DNA from: Bremia lactucae
Lineage: Eukaryota; Oomycota; Peronosporomycetes; Peronosporales; Peronosporaceae
Length of the DNA stretch: 64,000 bases
NCBI RefSeq assembly: GCF_004359215.1
Contig: NC_090613.1
Location: forward strand, 6,716,599 to 6,780,598
Direction: 5' to 3'
The position numbers were made by a program, and so were the translations under genes. Under the pieces are notes generated by a model. The model was not told the origin of the DNA and ran no database searches. It saw nothing but the letters and a program-made list of their open reading frames with translations. Of the stretch, positions 1-12,025 are shown in pieces. Each line of letters begins with the position of its first letter. Within the stretch, counting starts at the first letter, position 1.

Positions 1-196
1 GTAACTCTCTTTGATTACTCCTACAGCTGATTAGTCTGCGGAATAAATAGATATAATGGCCTATACCTATTTATGGATAAGAATTCTGAATATTACTATA
101 TAAAGTAATATCCTCCAAATATTATCTACCTTTTAGATAATATATTAATTCACAACCTTTAAGTGTTAATTTCATGTAACGATACACCCCGTTACA
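1..196 (+). repeat. 3' part of a gypsy LTR (family A), cut by the window edge
   Basis: Nearly the same sequence recurs as the 3' half of the two LTRs at 29861-30311 and 36751-37185, and ends with the same terminal CCCCGTTACA. Sense is plus because the end matches the end of the LTRs of a plus-strand element. The 5' part lies outside the window, so I cannot say whether this is a solo LTR or an element end. Confidence 0.8.
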
Positions 197-1180
197 CATG
201 GTGGGTATCAAAAAATCACTAAGATTCGCCTATTTGAAAGGTAAGTATGCACTTCCGCAAGAGTTGGTAGAAGTAAAGTAAACTAAATTCATCCTCAGAT
301 TGACGGCCAAATACTAATCAAGACGCATGCGCAAGAGCTTACCTCCGACCCTTGTTGCTTATTTCCAGCTCAACTTCTCCCTCGTGCTCGATTGCTGCTC
401 TTTCTTTTCGCTCTTCTTATGACTTGCCAATCAAGTGCGGGCGCTCTTGGCTTAGTACATCTACCATTGCAAGACGAAAACACGGTTTCTGGTGTGCTCA
501 GTGGCAGTCACACCCATTTCACTACTCTCATGTACATACCTAAGGTGTGTGGCTATAGCAATTCCCTAAAATAATTTAGGGGGGTGACTGTGTACCAAAG
601 TTCAAAGGGTGTCTAACGACGACTTTAAAGGAATAATTGTTAATTTTGTGATATAGCGGAATAATAAAAATGTTGAATGTTGTCATTTTTAATTTGTAGT
701 TCTTACTCAATTATAACAAACAGACGGGGAGGGAGGGAGGGGGTATGGCTATTGTGTGTCTATACCCGTTCCCATGTAAAATTGTAATATTAAATCAAGC
801 CCTTTCATAACGATCTTCTATCTACTGGCTCTAATATATTATTAAGTATTTTGGCAGGTGCGTCTTCATGCGGCCACACTACACACCTTAGCACAGCGAA
901 GAAGCGGTTTGACCGTCTTCTCTCACGTGCAGTGAGGATGTTGGTGGGCGCCTAAGCGACATCACCCAACGAACTAAGTGCCTTAATTTAAATGACGTCC
1001 CGGAAGTGGTAATCCGGCTCCGCGTGCGCACTTGTGAACTAGGAAGTAGTTTTCAGTCTAATTTCTTTTTTTATTCGTTGTAAATATAAATTTCCTATGT
1101 TAACTAATCTTAAAATGCCATCTCTGTAAATTGACACTAATATGTATTGCGAGCGTATCTTTCTAGATACCTCACGTAAC
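197..1180. other. Non-coding stretch, no gene seen
   Basis: Short open frames here have no recognisable domain and overlap one another. The stretch is AT-rich with one strongly G-rich tract (726-743) and a purine-rich GGGGGG run near 580. It may be the internal or LTR remains of the element whose gag starts near 1484, but I could not find a matching copy in the window. Confidence 0.4.
726..743 (+). other. G-quadruplex-type G tract
   Basis: Four runs of three or more G separated by single A residues (GGGGAGGGAGGGAGGGGG). This fits the canonical four-tract, short-loop G-quadruplex pattern. It lies in non-coding repeat-derived DNA. Confidence 0.6.
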
Positions 1181-1189
1181 GGATGACGC

Positions 1190-1372
1190 TAGCCGTCATC
1201 CCCGCTAATGTGAATGCCCTCAGGGATATCACATACACAAGGGTGGGTCAGAATGTGAGTTACGCAAGCGGTGGGTCTAATTACTTCACTTAAGTAATTG
1301 ACCATCCCCTTAAGTACACAAAGTGTACTTAACGTGGATAGTGTAACATAGAGCAACTTTAATCCTGTTACA
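1190..1372 (+). repeat. Probable 3' end of a 5' gypsy LTR
   Basis: The segment ends in CTGTTACA and is followed by ACATTCCCCCTTCAAG, which resembles the sequence right after the LTR at 30311 (a C-rich, pyrimidine-rich tract). A plus-strand gag frame starts about 110 bp further on. The left end of this LTR could not be fixed. Confidence 0.4.
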
Positions 1373-1483
1373 ACATTCCCCCTTCAAGAACGAATTTACA
1401 TTTTTTAGTTTTCTTAGTCATTCTAGCGACCTGTGTTCTCATAAACGGCGCCAAACACACCTAAAAGAGGTCAAGCTGGTGGG

Positions 1484-2360
1484 TTGTCTGCAAAGACACC
1501 CACTCAACCACGCACGAAGCGCACGCGCCGCGTTAACACGCCGCCGTCGCTCAGTACCACAGTAACAACGTCAACAGCTACTGCTGCTGTCGCGTTAACT
1601 GGACTGAATGATCCATCCCACTTTCACAGTGAGGATGTAGATCCGTCGCTCATCGTCGATTACAATGAGTCGACACCGCTGCCATCACCTTATAGTAATG
1701 AGTACAGCCAACTAATTAGGAAGGATGATGGCGCTTTATTACCCATCCAGACGTCTCTTATTGCTCCTTACATGGAGACAATAATGGTTTCCGATGCTGC
1801 CTTATCGTCTGCGCTGGATAGCGTAGCGACCATTAATGAGAGCGCTGCCCATAAAGGCGCAGCTGATTCTCAGTGGGTATAACCACAACACCTGTCGTTC
1901 ACACCATTATTTATAATGGTTCTGACATAGAGGAAACCGAGCGTAAAGCTCCCCTGACGACACGTGAGCGTGTCCAGTCGGTGTCACAAGCCTGTCGTAT
2001 CGAACGTGGCTATGTCACGGGTGGCATATCACTGATGCCCCACCATTGGCCAAGAGCGTCGCTCGTAGAGCGCGCTATTCTCGACGCACTTAATTATTAT
2101 GGCCTCTTTAAATCATGGAGGGCTCAGGAAAAATCGCTTGGGCGTATTTTCCCGATCCCGGTCGTGTTGCGTTCAAATGAAACGCCCAACCAGTACGAGG
2201 CGGAATTCACGCGCCGCATTCAACCGCATTGCGCTGCGGTGACACAGCGGTCGCAGCGAATTATTTCGTCCGCTTGCGTGTGAAAAAAATCATGGGCGAT
2301 ACTGTACCCCATGTTTATTCTCATCATCCTACTCCTTCTAGTTCATTTGAGACTAGCATA
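1484..2360 (+). pseudogene. gypsy gag N-terminal region, frameshifted
   Basis: Two overlapping plus-strand frames (1484-1882 and 1873-2283, continued to about 2360) read as one protein broken by a shift near 1875. The first is rich in Ser/Thr/Ala and contains an acidic 'SLIVDYNES' stretch that parallels 'SLEVDYECES' in the gag-like ORF at 30353. That similarity and the LTR end just upstream support a gag assignment; there is no zinc knuckle or other diagnostic motif. Neither frame begins with ATG. The frame stops where the minus-strand chromodomain of the next element begins, so this element was truncated by, or recombined with, its neighbour. Confidence 0.5.
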
Positions 2361-2364
2361 GAGG

Positions 2365-2640
2365 TCTCAGCTGGTGCTCCTTTCCATAGGCAGTCACCAA
2401 GCCTGGCATGGCAATACGTAGGGTGTCGATAGGTTCCAAAGAGTCGCAACTCTTCGAGTACACCCTATATTGGACGAGCATTTGATACTTCTGCCTCGCG
2501 GAGCGGTGGGCAAGCAGCCTTTCAACAAGGAAGCGTTGGTTCCCACCCGCATCCACCAGTGCTGGCGGCGCCCAATAGGAGGGGTGATCTCGCCCACCTA
2601 CTCGCGGCTGCCTTACCTGCGTCCGTTCAGTCGCAGGCAT
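2365..2640 (-). pseudogene. gypsy chromodomain
   Basis: The frame contains RFLVERLLAHRS, then LVQYRVYSKSCDSLEP and a GLVTAYGKEHQ tail. This follows the chromodomain pattern (RFLVE-L-HR ... L-V-W-R-Y-P ... SWEP ... Y), with Gln/Tyr replacing the usual Lys-Trp and Leu replacing Trp in SWEP, so the aromatic cage is probably lost. It lies downstream of integrase as expected. Confidence 0.75.
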
Positions 2641-3012
2641 TGAGCCCTGTTGAACGATGCATTCGGGATCTCGAGGAACAGTCTTGCGATTGACCTCGGA
2701 TCTTCAGGATGTCCGCGCGAAAGATCGTAAGGGTTATGAACGCCTGAAGACTCGCTTGGACCATTTGAGCGGATAATGCTGAGGGATCCGCGCTACTCGC
2801 GTGATGTCCCTCGCTCTCCAAGTCCTTTTCGTGGTGGGAGGAGTCATTCGGCTAATTTTTTTCACCCTCCCCGCCTCCCTCACCCAATCGACGCTCAACT
2901 CACAGTCGGTGTCACAATCGGTCTCGTAGACGGATGGGGGTATGTGATCTCTTCTGGATCAACATACCGTTTCGGACGACCCACGTAAGTACGGGGTGGG
3001 TGAGCCTATAAT

Positions 3013-3971
3013 TTAGGTCTCTACCACCGTAAATGGCCCGATAAAATGCGGTAACAACTTCGTAGTATCTCCAGGTAGTGCAGAAATTGCATCTTTAGGT
3101 AGGGTAGCAGTACTTATGAGTAGTTTTTCTCCCACTCTAAAGCGTTCATTGCTTTTGAAGCCATGCTGGTCCGCATATTGGTTTTGCTTGTCTTGTGCGC
3201 TTGCCATCGAGTCCCGGACTTTTGGTGTGATGGCTCATCGCTCATCCACAAAGCGTCGAGCCTCGCTTACGCTTTTTGTATCTAACCCGCCTTTGTCATA
3301 GGACGTAGTTTTATTGACTACTGCTAAACTGGCAGGGTCACTAGAGCAAGGTTCTGTCATTGACATGATACCCTCGCGGGTCTCGTCATATTGACGAAAT
3401 TATGTCCCTTTTACACCCCGAGCGTCGTGAGGGGCCCTCCACACTAGGACTCAGGCTGCGCACAAACGAGAAATCCGTTTATATAAACGGTGTTTCATTC
3501 GTACTGGTGTGGACACTGTTATTGATAGCAAATCCACGAAAGACAATTGTTTGCTCCATTCTTTGGAAGTCGCTATCGTTCGTAATACATCCCTTACGAT
3601 CCGATTGGCACGTTCTATCTGGCCCTCGGTCTGAAGATGCTTGCGGTAGACATGTGGAGCTTGCTACCTAGCAGCTCAAAGACAGAACGCCAAAAACCAG
3701 ACGTTATACGTGGATCCCGGCCCAATACTATGGACTCGGGGATCCCGTGTAGTCGGTATACATGATCCGGGAACAAGAGAGCTACCTCCTTGCCTGTGAT
3801 CGATGTCTTACATGGTGTTAAAGGCGGCATTTTGCTCAGTCTGTCTACAGAGACGACGAGCCCCGTCCGACCCTTCTGGTCGGGCGGCATGCCAAACATA
3901 AAGTCGAGAGTTACTGACTTCCAACAATCCGTTGAACTTGGTAGCGGCTTCGGTGACGCACTGCTGGGCAT
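3013..3971 (-). pseudogene. gypsy integrase, core end and C-terminal part
   Basis: Minus-strand pieces at 3615-3971 (DFMFGMPPDQKGRTGLVVSVDRLSK, HGIPESIVLGRDPRI...FW, split here for length) match the retroviral-type integrase core. The piece at 3013-3207 (QNQYADQHGF ... LLPHFIGPF) matches the integrase C-terminal domain that links to the chromodomain. Catalytic-core Asp positions appear partly kept. The two pieces are in different frames. Confidence 0.8.
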
Positions 3972-4053
3972 GCAGGCTTAACGCGCTTTTCGCATGAGCG
4001 AACAAAGTGGCCACTCATCGATATAGGTGCGGCCCCCAACATTCCTCTGACAC

Positions 4054-5629
4054 TCATAAGAATGTCTTTGCACGGCCCAGATGCCCACTCGATGGCGCAT
4101 CTTGGAGCTCGTGAAGGATCATCAGCTTGAGATCTGTATCATGTGGCACATAGATCCTCAAGGGATCACAAGGTGACAGCTGATGCCAAAGCAGGCCATC
4201 GCTGTAGCTAAAGCGATTTAGCTTAGCTTTCAGGTGCGACGGAAGGGAAACCTTTCGTCCACCGAAGTAATCCAACAGCAGGCGACAATGCTCGTCCTGA
4301 CTGTATGTAAGCCATCTTGGCATTCTAGGCGAGAGGTGCGGTGAAGTTATTGCGGTCTGCAGTGATGCGTGATCCGTATAAACTACAAATGGTTCGGTAC
4401 CCAATAGGTGCACTCGAAAATTAAGAAGAGCATACTTTATTGAAAGTAGCTCTTGTCGTGCACATGGTAACTCAGTTCCGCGGCTTTCAATAGCCGGGGC
4501 TAATAAAAGTTGACACGGTCGACGCCGTCGTCATCCTTCTGTATGAGCGCGCTGCCGATTGCAAAATTACATGTATCGCAGACGACGCTAAAGGGCTTAT
4601 GCGCGTCTGGCAATATCAAAACCGGTGTTTCGATAATAGATTCCTTCACTGATACGAAAGCATCTTCTTGATCTTTCAACCAAACCGTACTGCGTCCTGT
4701 TTAAGTAGGTCAGATAATGGTTTTGTTGGCTCCGTATAATTCTTGCTATACTTATGCAAGTAATTAGCGAAATCCTTTACATAGGTCTGCTCGTACACAA
4801 TGTGTACCTACGATGCAGCCCAGCACAGGTATCTCTGGAAAAGCTGACGTCCAATTAGGCGTCCTCCAGAGTCTGCAGCACAGCGTCTAAATGACACTTG
4901 TGCGACTCTATTTCGCTCAGCCCGTCCTCGGCCCTACTATGCACGAATACATCGTCAAAGTAATGGGTCGCGTAGGCAGGGTGCTGACGCATCACGTGAG
5001 CCACCACTCGGTTCAATATCGCTGGTGCGTTTTTCAAACCTTGGGATATCACAAGCCACTCCCAAACCGCTTCAGGTGTTTACTGCCATTTTGGCTACAT
5101 CGGACTCTCTCATGAGTACCTGACAGTAGCCATCCTTCAAATCCGACGCGGAAAAGATAGTTGACTTTCCCATGGAGTTCAACAAGACATCTTTCCGCGA
5201 AATTGGCGTTTGCGCCGGTAGGGTCGCCGTGTTCAGCTTATTGTAAGCATGAACCACGCGCCATCCACCTGTGGCTTTACGCACACAAAAGGTCGGGCTG
5301 CAGTGAGGCGATTTGCTCTCACGCACATGTCCCGCCTTCGCTCGCATGTCGAAGAACTCATCGATATAATCGACTTGCTCTTTCGGCAACGGCCATTGCC
5401 TGTTCACACAATATTTGGTTTCAGGTTCGAGGTCCATCTCGTGCCCGATGCCCCTATCTGCTGGTAGGCGGCTCGGCACTTCTTCTGGGAACACATCACG
5501 ATGTTTCCACAGAACCTCAAAGAACGGACTGTCTCTCAAGGCATCCCATCCTTGAGCAGCGAACCGCTTCTTTTTGTCCAATTCTAGGACGCTCTCGTCC
5601 ATTGTGGACGACGAGCAACAGTCCACCAA
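4054..5629 (-). pseudogene. gypsy reverse transcriptase and RNase H
   Basis: The minus-strand frame 5072-5629 holds the N-terminal RT part (RGIGHEMDLEPETKY, then CVRKATGGWRVV and the DLKDGYCQVLM block). The frame 4855-5052 holds the palm with an intact YFDDVFVHS motif, so the metal-binding Asp pair is conserved. The frame 4054-4413 holds RNase H (YTDHASLQTA) and the start of the integrase zinc-binding region (HELQDAPSSGHLG). Frames differ between pieces. Confidence 0.85.
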
Positions 5630-6308
5630 GTTCTCCTCTGGAACTGGTGCGACTATTTTGCGGATCTTTCCTTCCTTTCATTCGGCAAGGAACAGATTCC
5701 ACGACATCTTTGGGAGATTTACTATCTCCTCGGCAGATTTAAAGACTTGCTGGAGCACCTCAACTGAGGATGCCTCCGCAATTTCGTCTTTGACGGCCTT
5801 GAACACCTCGTTCGAAGGCCCGTTCTCTTTATTAAAGACTGATCCGAAGATCACTCGTATAGACGAGCCTTTGATCGTCCTAATCTGTTGGGTACTCGTT
5901 CTTCGAGTCACCACGACCTTTTTTTGGGAAGCGGTGCCGTTGCACTCCTGGCTAACGCAACCCTTCCAATCGCACCAGGCTCTAAGCACTATGCCGGTTT
6001 ATGCGACGCATGACTTCCTGTCAGCTCGCTGTTTTCTACCACTGGCGTTCGGCTCTGTGCAGGACATTCGAACGCATGATACTTGTCATCGTTCTTTTCA
6101 CTATTCCAGTTCTACCAGCATGGTAGGACTTGGTGACGTTTGACATCTCATTAATGCCCCCTCAACTGCGTCTAACACGACATCAGTTGCATATGCTTCT
6201 CACAGGAGCACATCGTATCCGGTGTCCTGCGAAGAGTTAGCAACTGTGCGTGTACGCCAGTCTAACCATGGTTGGTATTTTATTAACCATCACATGCCTA
6301 AGATGAGG

Positions 6309-6548
6309 TCATACGGACTCGCCATACCTAGCAGTGATCTTCTCTTTACAAGAGGAGTCACTAAAACTGAAGGCGAGTTCTACTTGAACTCCCACAGACT
6401 TTACGAGCGCGCCGTTCGCTAAACGACGGTCACCTCTTCTCGCTTGCCCATCTTGGCAAAGCGACTCAAACATCACCGGTGTCTTTCTTAGAGCCGCGAG
6501 TTTTACAAAATTTTGTGATGCACCCGAATCCACTAGGAGGGTCATCAC
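6309..6548 (-). pseudogene. gypsy aspartic protease
   Basis: The frame contains LLVDSGASQNFVK, the D-S-G active-site motif of retropepsins, followed by a conserved LANGALVKSVGVQVEL segment. It sits between the gag zinc knuckle and RT, where the protease belongs. It is separated from RT by frame breaks. Confidence 0.8.
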
Positions 6549-6693
6549 CTGGTCATAGCCTGGTACTTGAGCGCTATAGACCAGCAGGGTTGAGGTCCGA
6601 ATTTTGGTACCTCAGGGACTCTGCTATTCATTTGTTCGACAACTCTGAACTCAGGGGTAGCTTCAGAGTCCGTGTCAGTAGGGCATCCCGCCT

Positions 6694-7205
6694 CTACTCC
6701 GCTCCTGCATTTCCCGACCCCTCAGTGGTCGATGCAGAGCTCATGCGTCTCTCACGCTGGTTTTTGCCACCACCCTTTGGGAAGGGAGTCCTCTTGCTGG
6801 GCGTCTTCGTCCCAGCAGGGACCCTGGCATAGCAGCGAGCCATCATATGGCCGCACTTGCTGCATTTAAAGCAGACAACGTCTGCATTACCTAACTCCAT
6901 GGGAGTGGCATCTGACCTCTCGGCCAACGGCATATATCAAGCTGTCGCCGAGGCACTGTTGTAGGGTTGCTCCCCAACTAGGGCAATTTGGATTGCCTCT
7001 TCCATTGTCGGTAGCACCTTTCCAAAAAGGGCCCTTCGCGATAGGCCGTGCCGCAGTCCATTTATATACGTGTGCACCTTAATGAGCTCCGGACTCGGAC
7101 CTACGGCAATGGATGCGGAAAGCGAGCGCATCTCCTGCACATACCCTTGCAGAATCGCTTCGCCTGTCGCCCCCCACAGAAGCGCGCCTGAAGCAACACC
7201 TCGTT
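6694..7205 (-). pseudogene. gypsy gag C-terminal half with zinc knuckle
   Basis: The minus frame has a Gag helical region (MEEAIQIALVGEQPYNSASA), a PMELGN segment and a CCHC knuckle, CFKCSKCGHMMARC (C-x2-C-x4-H-x4-C). A frame shift near 6935 separates the two parts. The N-terminal half of gag is missing; beyond about 7205 the sequence becomes DNA-transposon transposase. Confidence 0.8.
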
Positions 7206-8345
7206 TTTCGTCGTGGTTGAATCTTGGATGTTGTATGGAGCGAAAGGAGGAGAATATTGACGTGATTAGATTGAAGTTCCCAAGTGTGAGAGGTATCATT
7301 TTCAAAAAAATGAAAAAAAAGATCATTCGCTTCTGTTTCTGTAAGGCAACAGATGGTAAGAGCACAACCCAAAGTTCTTTCTTAGCTTTGCATGAATTAA
7401 AACAAACCTTCATGTCAGTTTCTAGCTTCAGCAACAATTCCTGGAAAATACTCTGGTCATTTAACCTTTTTGTTGCTCCGATTGTAGAATCCAAGTTGAG
7501 CACCAGCCTTCTTTTTGAAAGCACGCGGTTTCCTAGCATGCCCGATGAAAAAATACGGAAGTTTTCCTGATCCGTCCGCATTTGCTGTTAAGGCGAGATA
7601 AAAGCGGGTCTAAAGGCATGACAATTACTATAGGAAATAATTTTAAATCTTAAAAGAAGAAGATCTATCAAATCTTATTCTTTATCAGACTCTCAACTTG
7701 CTACTGCGAAATTGTTTTTTCTAAAGACATACAATAAAATAGGCCTGGAAAGTGGTTCGATTTATCAGCCATGTATTACTTTAGAGAAACTCAACAATAA
7801 TTGCTTATACGTTTCATCCATGTTGAATACATCACAAAGAGCGTATTTTGGCGATTGAGCCCGAAAGCCAGGCAGAGAAACCTCCATTGCTTCATTGTCG
7901 GCAGCACCACTCTAAACATGAATCTGAAGAGGACGTAGCTAGTGTCGCGGCTGGAACTTGTGCAGCCAGCCAGCAAAAAATTCAATTGCATCATCTGGAA
8001 CATCGAGGCTCTGCGCAAAGGCCTTGACTTTCATCTTGGTGAGATTCCCAGTTAAAACCACTCCACTGAAGGACCCAGAATGCAATAGCTACCTCTACAA
8101 CAGAATGTTGGACAATCCGAGAAGGTTCGGCACTGAGCTCCGACAGATCCACAGCCTCAAACTGGTCACTCTTTTTGGAGATGTTGCTGATTTTAACCTG
8201 GGTGATCCCATTAGGGAGGTTGAACCGCTCCTGTGCCCAAGAAGCCAACATGGCCTGGCTCATCTTTTGGTCTGCCGCTTTCTTTCGGCAGATACACGTT
8301 TTTCGGACACTATGCTCATGAGTGTAGTGACCCACGCCCAGCACC
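7205..8345 (-). pseudogene. pogo/Tigger-like DDE transposase, broken
   Basis: Reading the minus strand across several frames gives the parts of a pogo-family transposase in order. First a CENP-B-type helix-turn-helix (AFAQSLDVPDDAIEFF then GWLHKFQ, about 7940-8030). Then YALCDVFNMDET (about 7810-7845), carrying the first catalytic Asp in the family's typical 'D-x-x-N-M-D-E-T' setting. Then NADGSGKLPYFFIGHARKPR (about 7530-7590), and finally a degraded block ending HTTSKIQP (about 7215). Stops and shifts disable it. An upstream piece at 8030-8344 probably holds the first DNA-binding helix region. Family assignment rests on motif recall, not a search. Confidence 0.7.
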
Positions 8346-8829
8346 GAAAGGTACTGAACGTAATAGGACCTTAGAACCCCTAATTAGCAAGAATTTATTG
8401 TTATGCTAACGTAATTCAATTCTAGTAATGATGTTTCCGCTACTTTATAATTCCCTAAACTTTATAGGATTTACCTGCCGCCGGGGTTATAAGATTGCAG
8501 AGAAATGACTTTATGTTAGTAGCTACGAATTCTTAGCTAGCTACTTGAACTCTCTCTGCACGTCAGTGTCCGTGAACTACCGAGGCACTTCTATTAGAAG
8601 CTATCGTTTTTGACAGGCCGACAAGGGTGTTGAAGTCAACTGCGATAACTTGTGCCTGGTCTTTCGCGACCTCACCTGAATGGCTAACGGTTGTGACAAT
8701 TTGACAGATGCGACGAGCTGACGTTATCGTCACGTCGGAACATCAGGATGGCATAACAGAGAGAGAGACGGTCACCATGTAGAGCTCGTCATGGTCAAGT
8801 TGCAGTGCATGCTGTAGTGTTGACGAATG
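8346..8829. other. Non-coding gap between transposon pieces
   Basis: No gene or LTR boundary was recognised. The stretch presumably includes the end of the DNA transposon and the leader or 5' end of the plus-strand copia element. Confidence 0.35.
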
Positions 8830-8839
8830 GAAGTACGAA

Positions 8840-11800
8840 ATGCTAAGTATACTTTGCTGTTACTTCCTACACCTCTTGTACAAGTGCAACAGACAACCTA
8901 TGGTACAACAGGTTATGAGCCCAACAGAACGTGTTGTTGGCGCAGCCAAACAAGCTGTACCTACCGTGGAGGTCAGCGACAATTTTTTGGAAGAGAAGTC
9001 GGCAGTGCCCGTATCGACACTGACAAAGTGTTGGCTTCCTATCCGATCCGATGAATCGGTTGGAGGGATGAATATCCAGACCTTGGAACTTACCCTTCCC
9101 AAGAGGGTACCAAATGACGCGTCGCCGGCTACATGCTTTGGTGCCAGACGAAACTACGGAGCTGATAATTCAAGGGCATCAAGCAGACCATGTTGCAGCA
9201 AACCTCACATTGGGACAGAAGCCGGACCTGTCCATTTTATGGCGGGGGTGCGAGGCTACCGCCACGGTGTGGGTGTGCCGAACATGAACACGCCAATCCG
9301 AGACCACAGGTTGCATGTATGCCGGACGCACAACAAAGAAAGCTTGCGCTACAGCCTTTTGACCGCAAGGAGCTATACTATGGTCTTAGTAGTGGTTTCC
9401 TCGGATGGAGCAAGGAATATGTGCGCCAAGTCGGGTGCGCAGAGCGTGAGTATGGATTTTTGTGGGCGGAGGATATCAAGGTTGATGTCCTACGGTAACA
9501 GCTAGCCGAAAAGGCGCAGATGTATCACCGTCGGCAGGTTGAGACTTGGTGGTCTAAAAGCCATACCTTAAATAATGCGTTCACGGCGCCGAGGGTAGCC
9601 CACATAAGTTGGAAGGACCATTTCTTATACCCGACCGCTGTCACTGATGCGTGCAGAAGGGCGGGTACTCTCGTGCTGGACAATACTGTCCATTATGCGG
9701 ACCCGCACATGTAAATGACCATGTTGTCCAGGTTAAAATTCACCGAGCCGATTGTTTACGCCAAGCTGAAGAGCTGGCACAATTTGCACAGTCGGCGGAA
9801 GTTGAGAACCATGCAAAGCATTTTGGGCGCGACGTGGTCAACACTTTCGAGCATAGAAAGGAGTCGAAGGATAAGGTCTAAGTCAAGGTGAAGACATCGT
9901 TCAATGAAGGTGATTTCCGCACGTGTTACAAGAGGCGGGGAAATCGGGCACATCAAATCGATGTGCCCTATTGAAGGAAAATTCCAAGGGCAAGCTTTAC
10001 GTTCGCAGTTGGCAATGATGAAGGTCTACAAGACAAACATTGGACTTTCGACAGTGGGCCCAGCAGGCACCTGGCCAATGACCTCAATCTGCTGGAAAAC
10101 CCAACGGATTGTCAAAATGAGCAAGCTACTGATGGAGGTATGCTACGAATTACCAAACAAGGAAGTGTCAACATTAATGTTATTGCATACGGAGTCGTGA
10201 ACACCATACGACTCCTTGATGATCAGTATACCGCGACGCTCGAGCGTAACATCATCTCGTTTGATAAACTCGAGGCTACAGGATGCGTACTTGAATATCG
10301 AGGAGGGAGGCGTGTGTTGACCTCTGGGTTTGGAGATACACCGGTTCTGGATGCTGACTGCAACAGCAATGAGTTTGTTATTGCAGTGATGAGACCCGGA
10401 AAAAATGTCTTCAGTTCACCACGGGATGCGATGATGGCTGTACTTAATTCACATTCGATTTGGATGTTCACAGTGGTACCTTTATTTACTTTCATCGCCT
10501 CTTGGGTCACCTGTGTTTTGATACTATCATCAGAATGGCCAAAGACCTGGCGTCAGCTATCAGGCTGACGGACACAACGCGCATGCATTGCTTGGCTGGT
10601 GCCGAAGGAAATCAAGCGAAAGTGTCGCAGTCGAAGAGGGACTTAGAAATTAATCATCCCATAGATGTGATAGGTGGAGTAATACGCTCCGATCTCAAAG
10701 GCCCGATGACCCCAAGGGATTGTTTAGGAAACCGCTACCTGGTCAACTTCATTGACCACCGATCGAACAACTGTCGTGTGTTTTTGGCAAATTCCAAGGA
10801 TTTTGCTTTCCTCAAGTTCAAGCATTTCCTCGTGAGCTTTGAACGAGAGATTGATAGCTGCGCACGGACGGGGTGGCGAATACAAAACACTGGACGAGTT
10901 TTACAAAACGAGAGGGGTCCTACGTCAAGTAAGCAAACCATAAATCAAGGCAGTAATGGCAAGTCTGAACGGATGCATCGGACTTTCATGAACATGGCAC
11001 GAAGCATGGTAATCGCCTCGAATCTGCCTCTATATTTTTGGGGTAATGCTGCTGAGTACGCGACGTACATTCTTAACCGGAGCAGAATTAAGTCGAACCC
11101 TAATGGAGTGTCCCAATGGAATGTTTGACGAAGAAGGTGACTGTGCTGAGCGACATAGTGGTGTTCGGTTCTGCATGCACGGTGCATGTCAATGCAAGGA
11201 ATAAGTCAATTGGAGAGCGCGGGAAAGCGGCCCTAATAATTGGCAAGAGCGACGAGACGAAGGGGTACAAAGTGTACATCCCCAAAGACAAGGTGGTTGT
11301 GGTGACACAACATATCCGAAACATCGAAACGCTGACAGATGAACAAAATGGACAGCTCAAGTCTTACCTGGAAAGAGTCGACCATCAGAAGGAGATGCCC
11401 AAAGCTGGCCAATCGGAAGTTCAAGTACACTCAAGTGTCAGGAAACGGGTGGCGAAAGCTCGCAACCCCGAAAGACAATTGTGGTGCCACCTAAAGGTGC
11501 GCATGTCCTGCACAACAAGTGGTCTACAGGACCAAGACTGATGCGAATGGGGACATCGAACGATACAAGGCTCGTCTGGTTGTCTGTAAGTGTTCAGTGT
11601 GAATTATACCCTAACGTTTCCCGCTGTCGTGGATTTCGGTACGGTGAAGTTGATTCTGGTGCTCTCCAGGCGATTGATAGTACCAGCTCGACAACATACC
11701 GAATGCGTATCTCAAAGCAGAAAAGGAGGAGCACCTGGACATCTACATGAACGTGCGGAAGGGGACGGTTTTGAATGACCAGGAGCTCCAGACTTTTGAA

Positions 11801-12025
11801 GCGAAGATCCCAAGCAATCTGATTCTCCTTTTGGAGAAGTCACTTAATGGCCTAAAGCAGGCCGGACGACTATAGAGCCAATTGTTTGATTTCAAGCTGC
11901 GCCAAGGCGGTTTCCAGCAACGCACCACATACATGTGCCTAAACTACAAGACAAAGGCGGTACGCGCTGGGTGGTTGGTGTCTATGTCGATGAACTATTG
12001 GTCACTCCCCCCGACGTCGGTCCAA
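8840..12025 (+). mobile_element. Ty1/copia retrotransposon, plus strand, truncated in RT
   Basis: Plus-strand frames in order: gag (9190-9498, with LALQPFDRKELYYGLSSGFL), a pre-integrase segment (about 10140-10440), integrase (10460-11128, with DLKGPMTPRDCLGNRYLVNF and SNGKSERMHRTFMNMARSM), and RT (11480-12025, with HVLHNKW and GVYVDELLVT). Integrase before RT is diagnostic of copia. Stops and shifts are frequent. The RT stops directly after the YVDD-type box, which reads YVDE here, and the next bases belong to another copia element on the opposite strand. No LTRs were found. Confidence 0.85.
10460..11128 (+). pseudogene. copia integrase domain
   Basis: A 222-codon open frame, the longest intact piece of this element. 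It carries the GAG-pre-integrase zinc-like segment (FHRLLGHL ... CLAGAEG), the integrase core with Asp in RSDLKGPM and in NFIDHRSN, and the conserved Glu region SNGKSERMHRT. An otherwise expected Asp segment near GWRIQNTGRVLQ is degraded, so it is unlikely to be active. The frame ends at 11128 in a stop where the polyprotein should continue. Confidence 0.8.

Larger units (their letters stand above)
2360..7205 (-). mobile_element. Ty3/gypsy chromodomain retrotransposon, degenerate
   Basis: Read on the minus strand, the order is gag zinc knuckle, aspartic protease, reverse transcriptase, RNase H, integrase, chromodomain, which is the Ty3/gypsy order. Every domain is split by stops or frameshifts, so no polyprotein can be made. 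The left edge abuts the plus-strand gag above; on the right the gag is cut at about 7205 by a pogo-like transposase. No LTR of its own was identified. A second, more decayed copy of the same family lies at 60280-63700 in the same orientation. Confidence 0.85.

Noticed and set aside
5161..5742. 193-codon plus-strand open frame
   Set aside because: It lies antisense to the well-supported gypsy RT and carries no domain of its own.
8840..9505. 221-codon plus-strand frame as an independent gene
   Set aside because: The copia gag motif (FDRKELYYGL) lies in another frame over the same region, so this is part of, or a shadow of, the broken gag.
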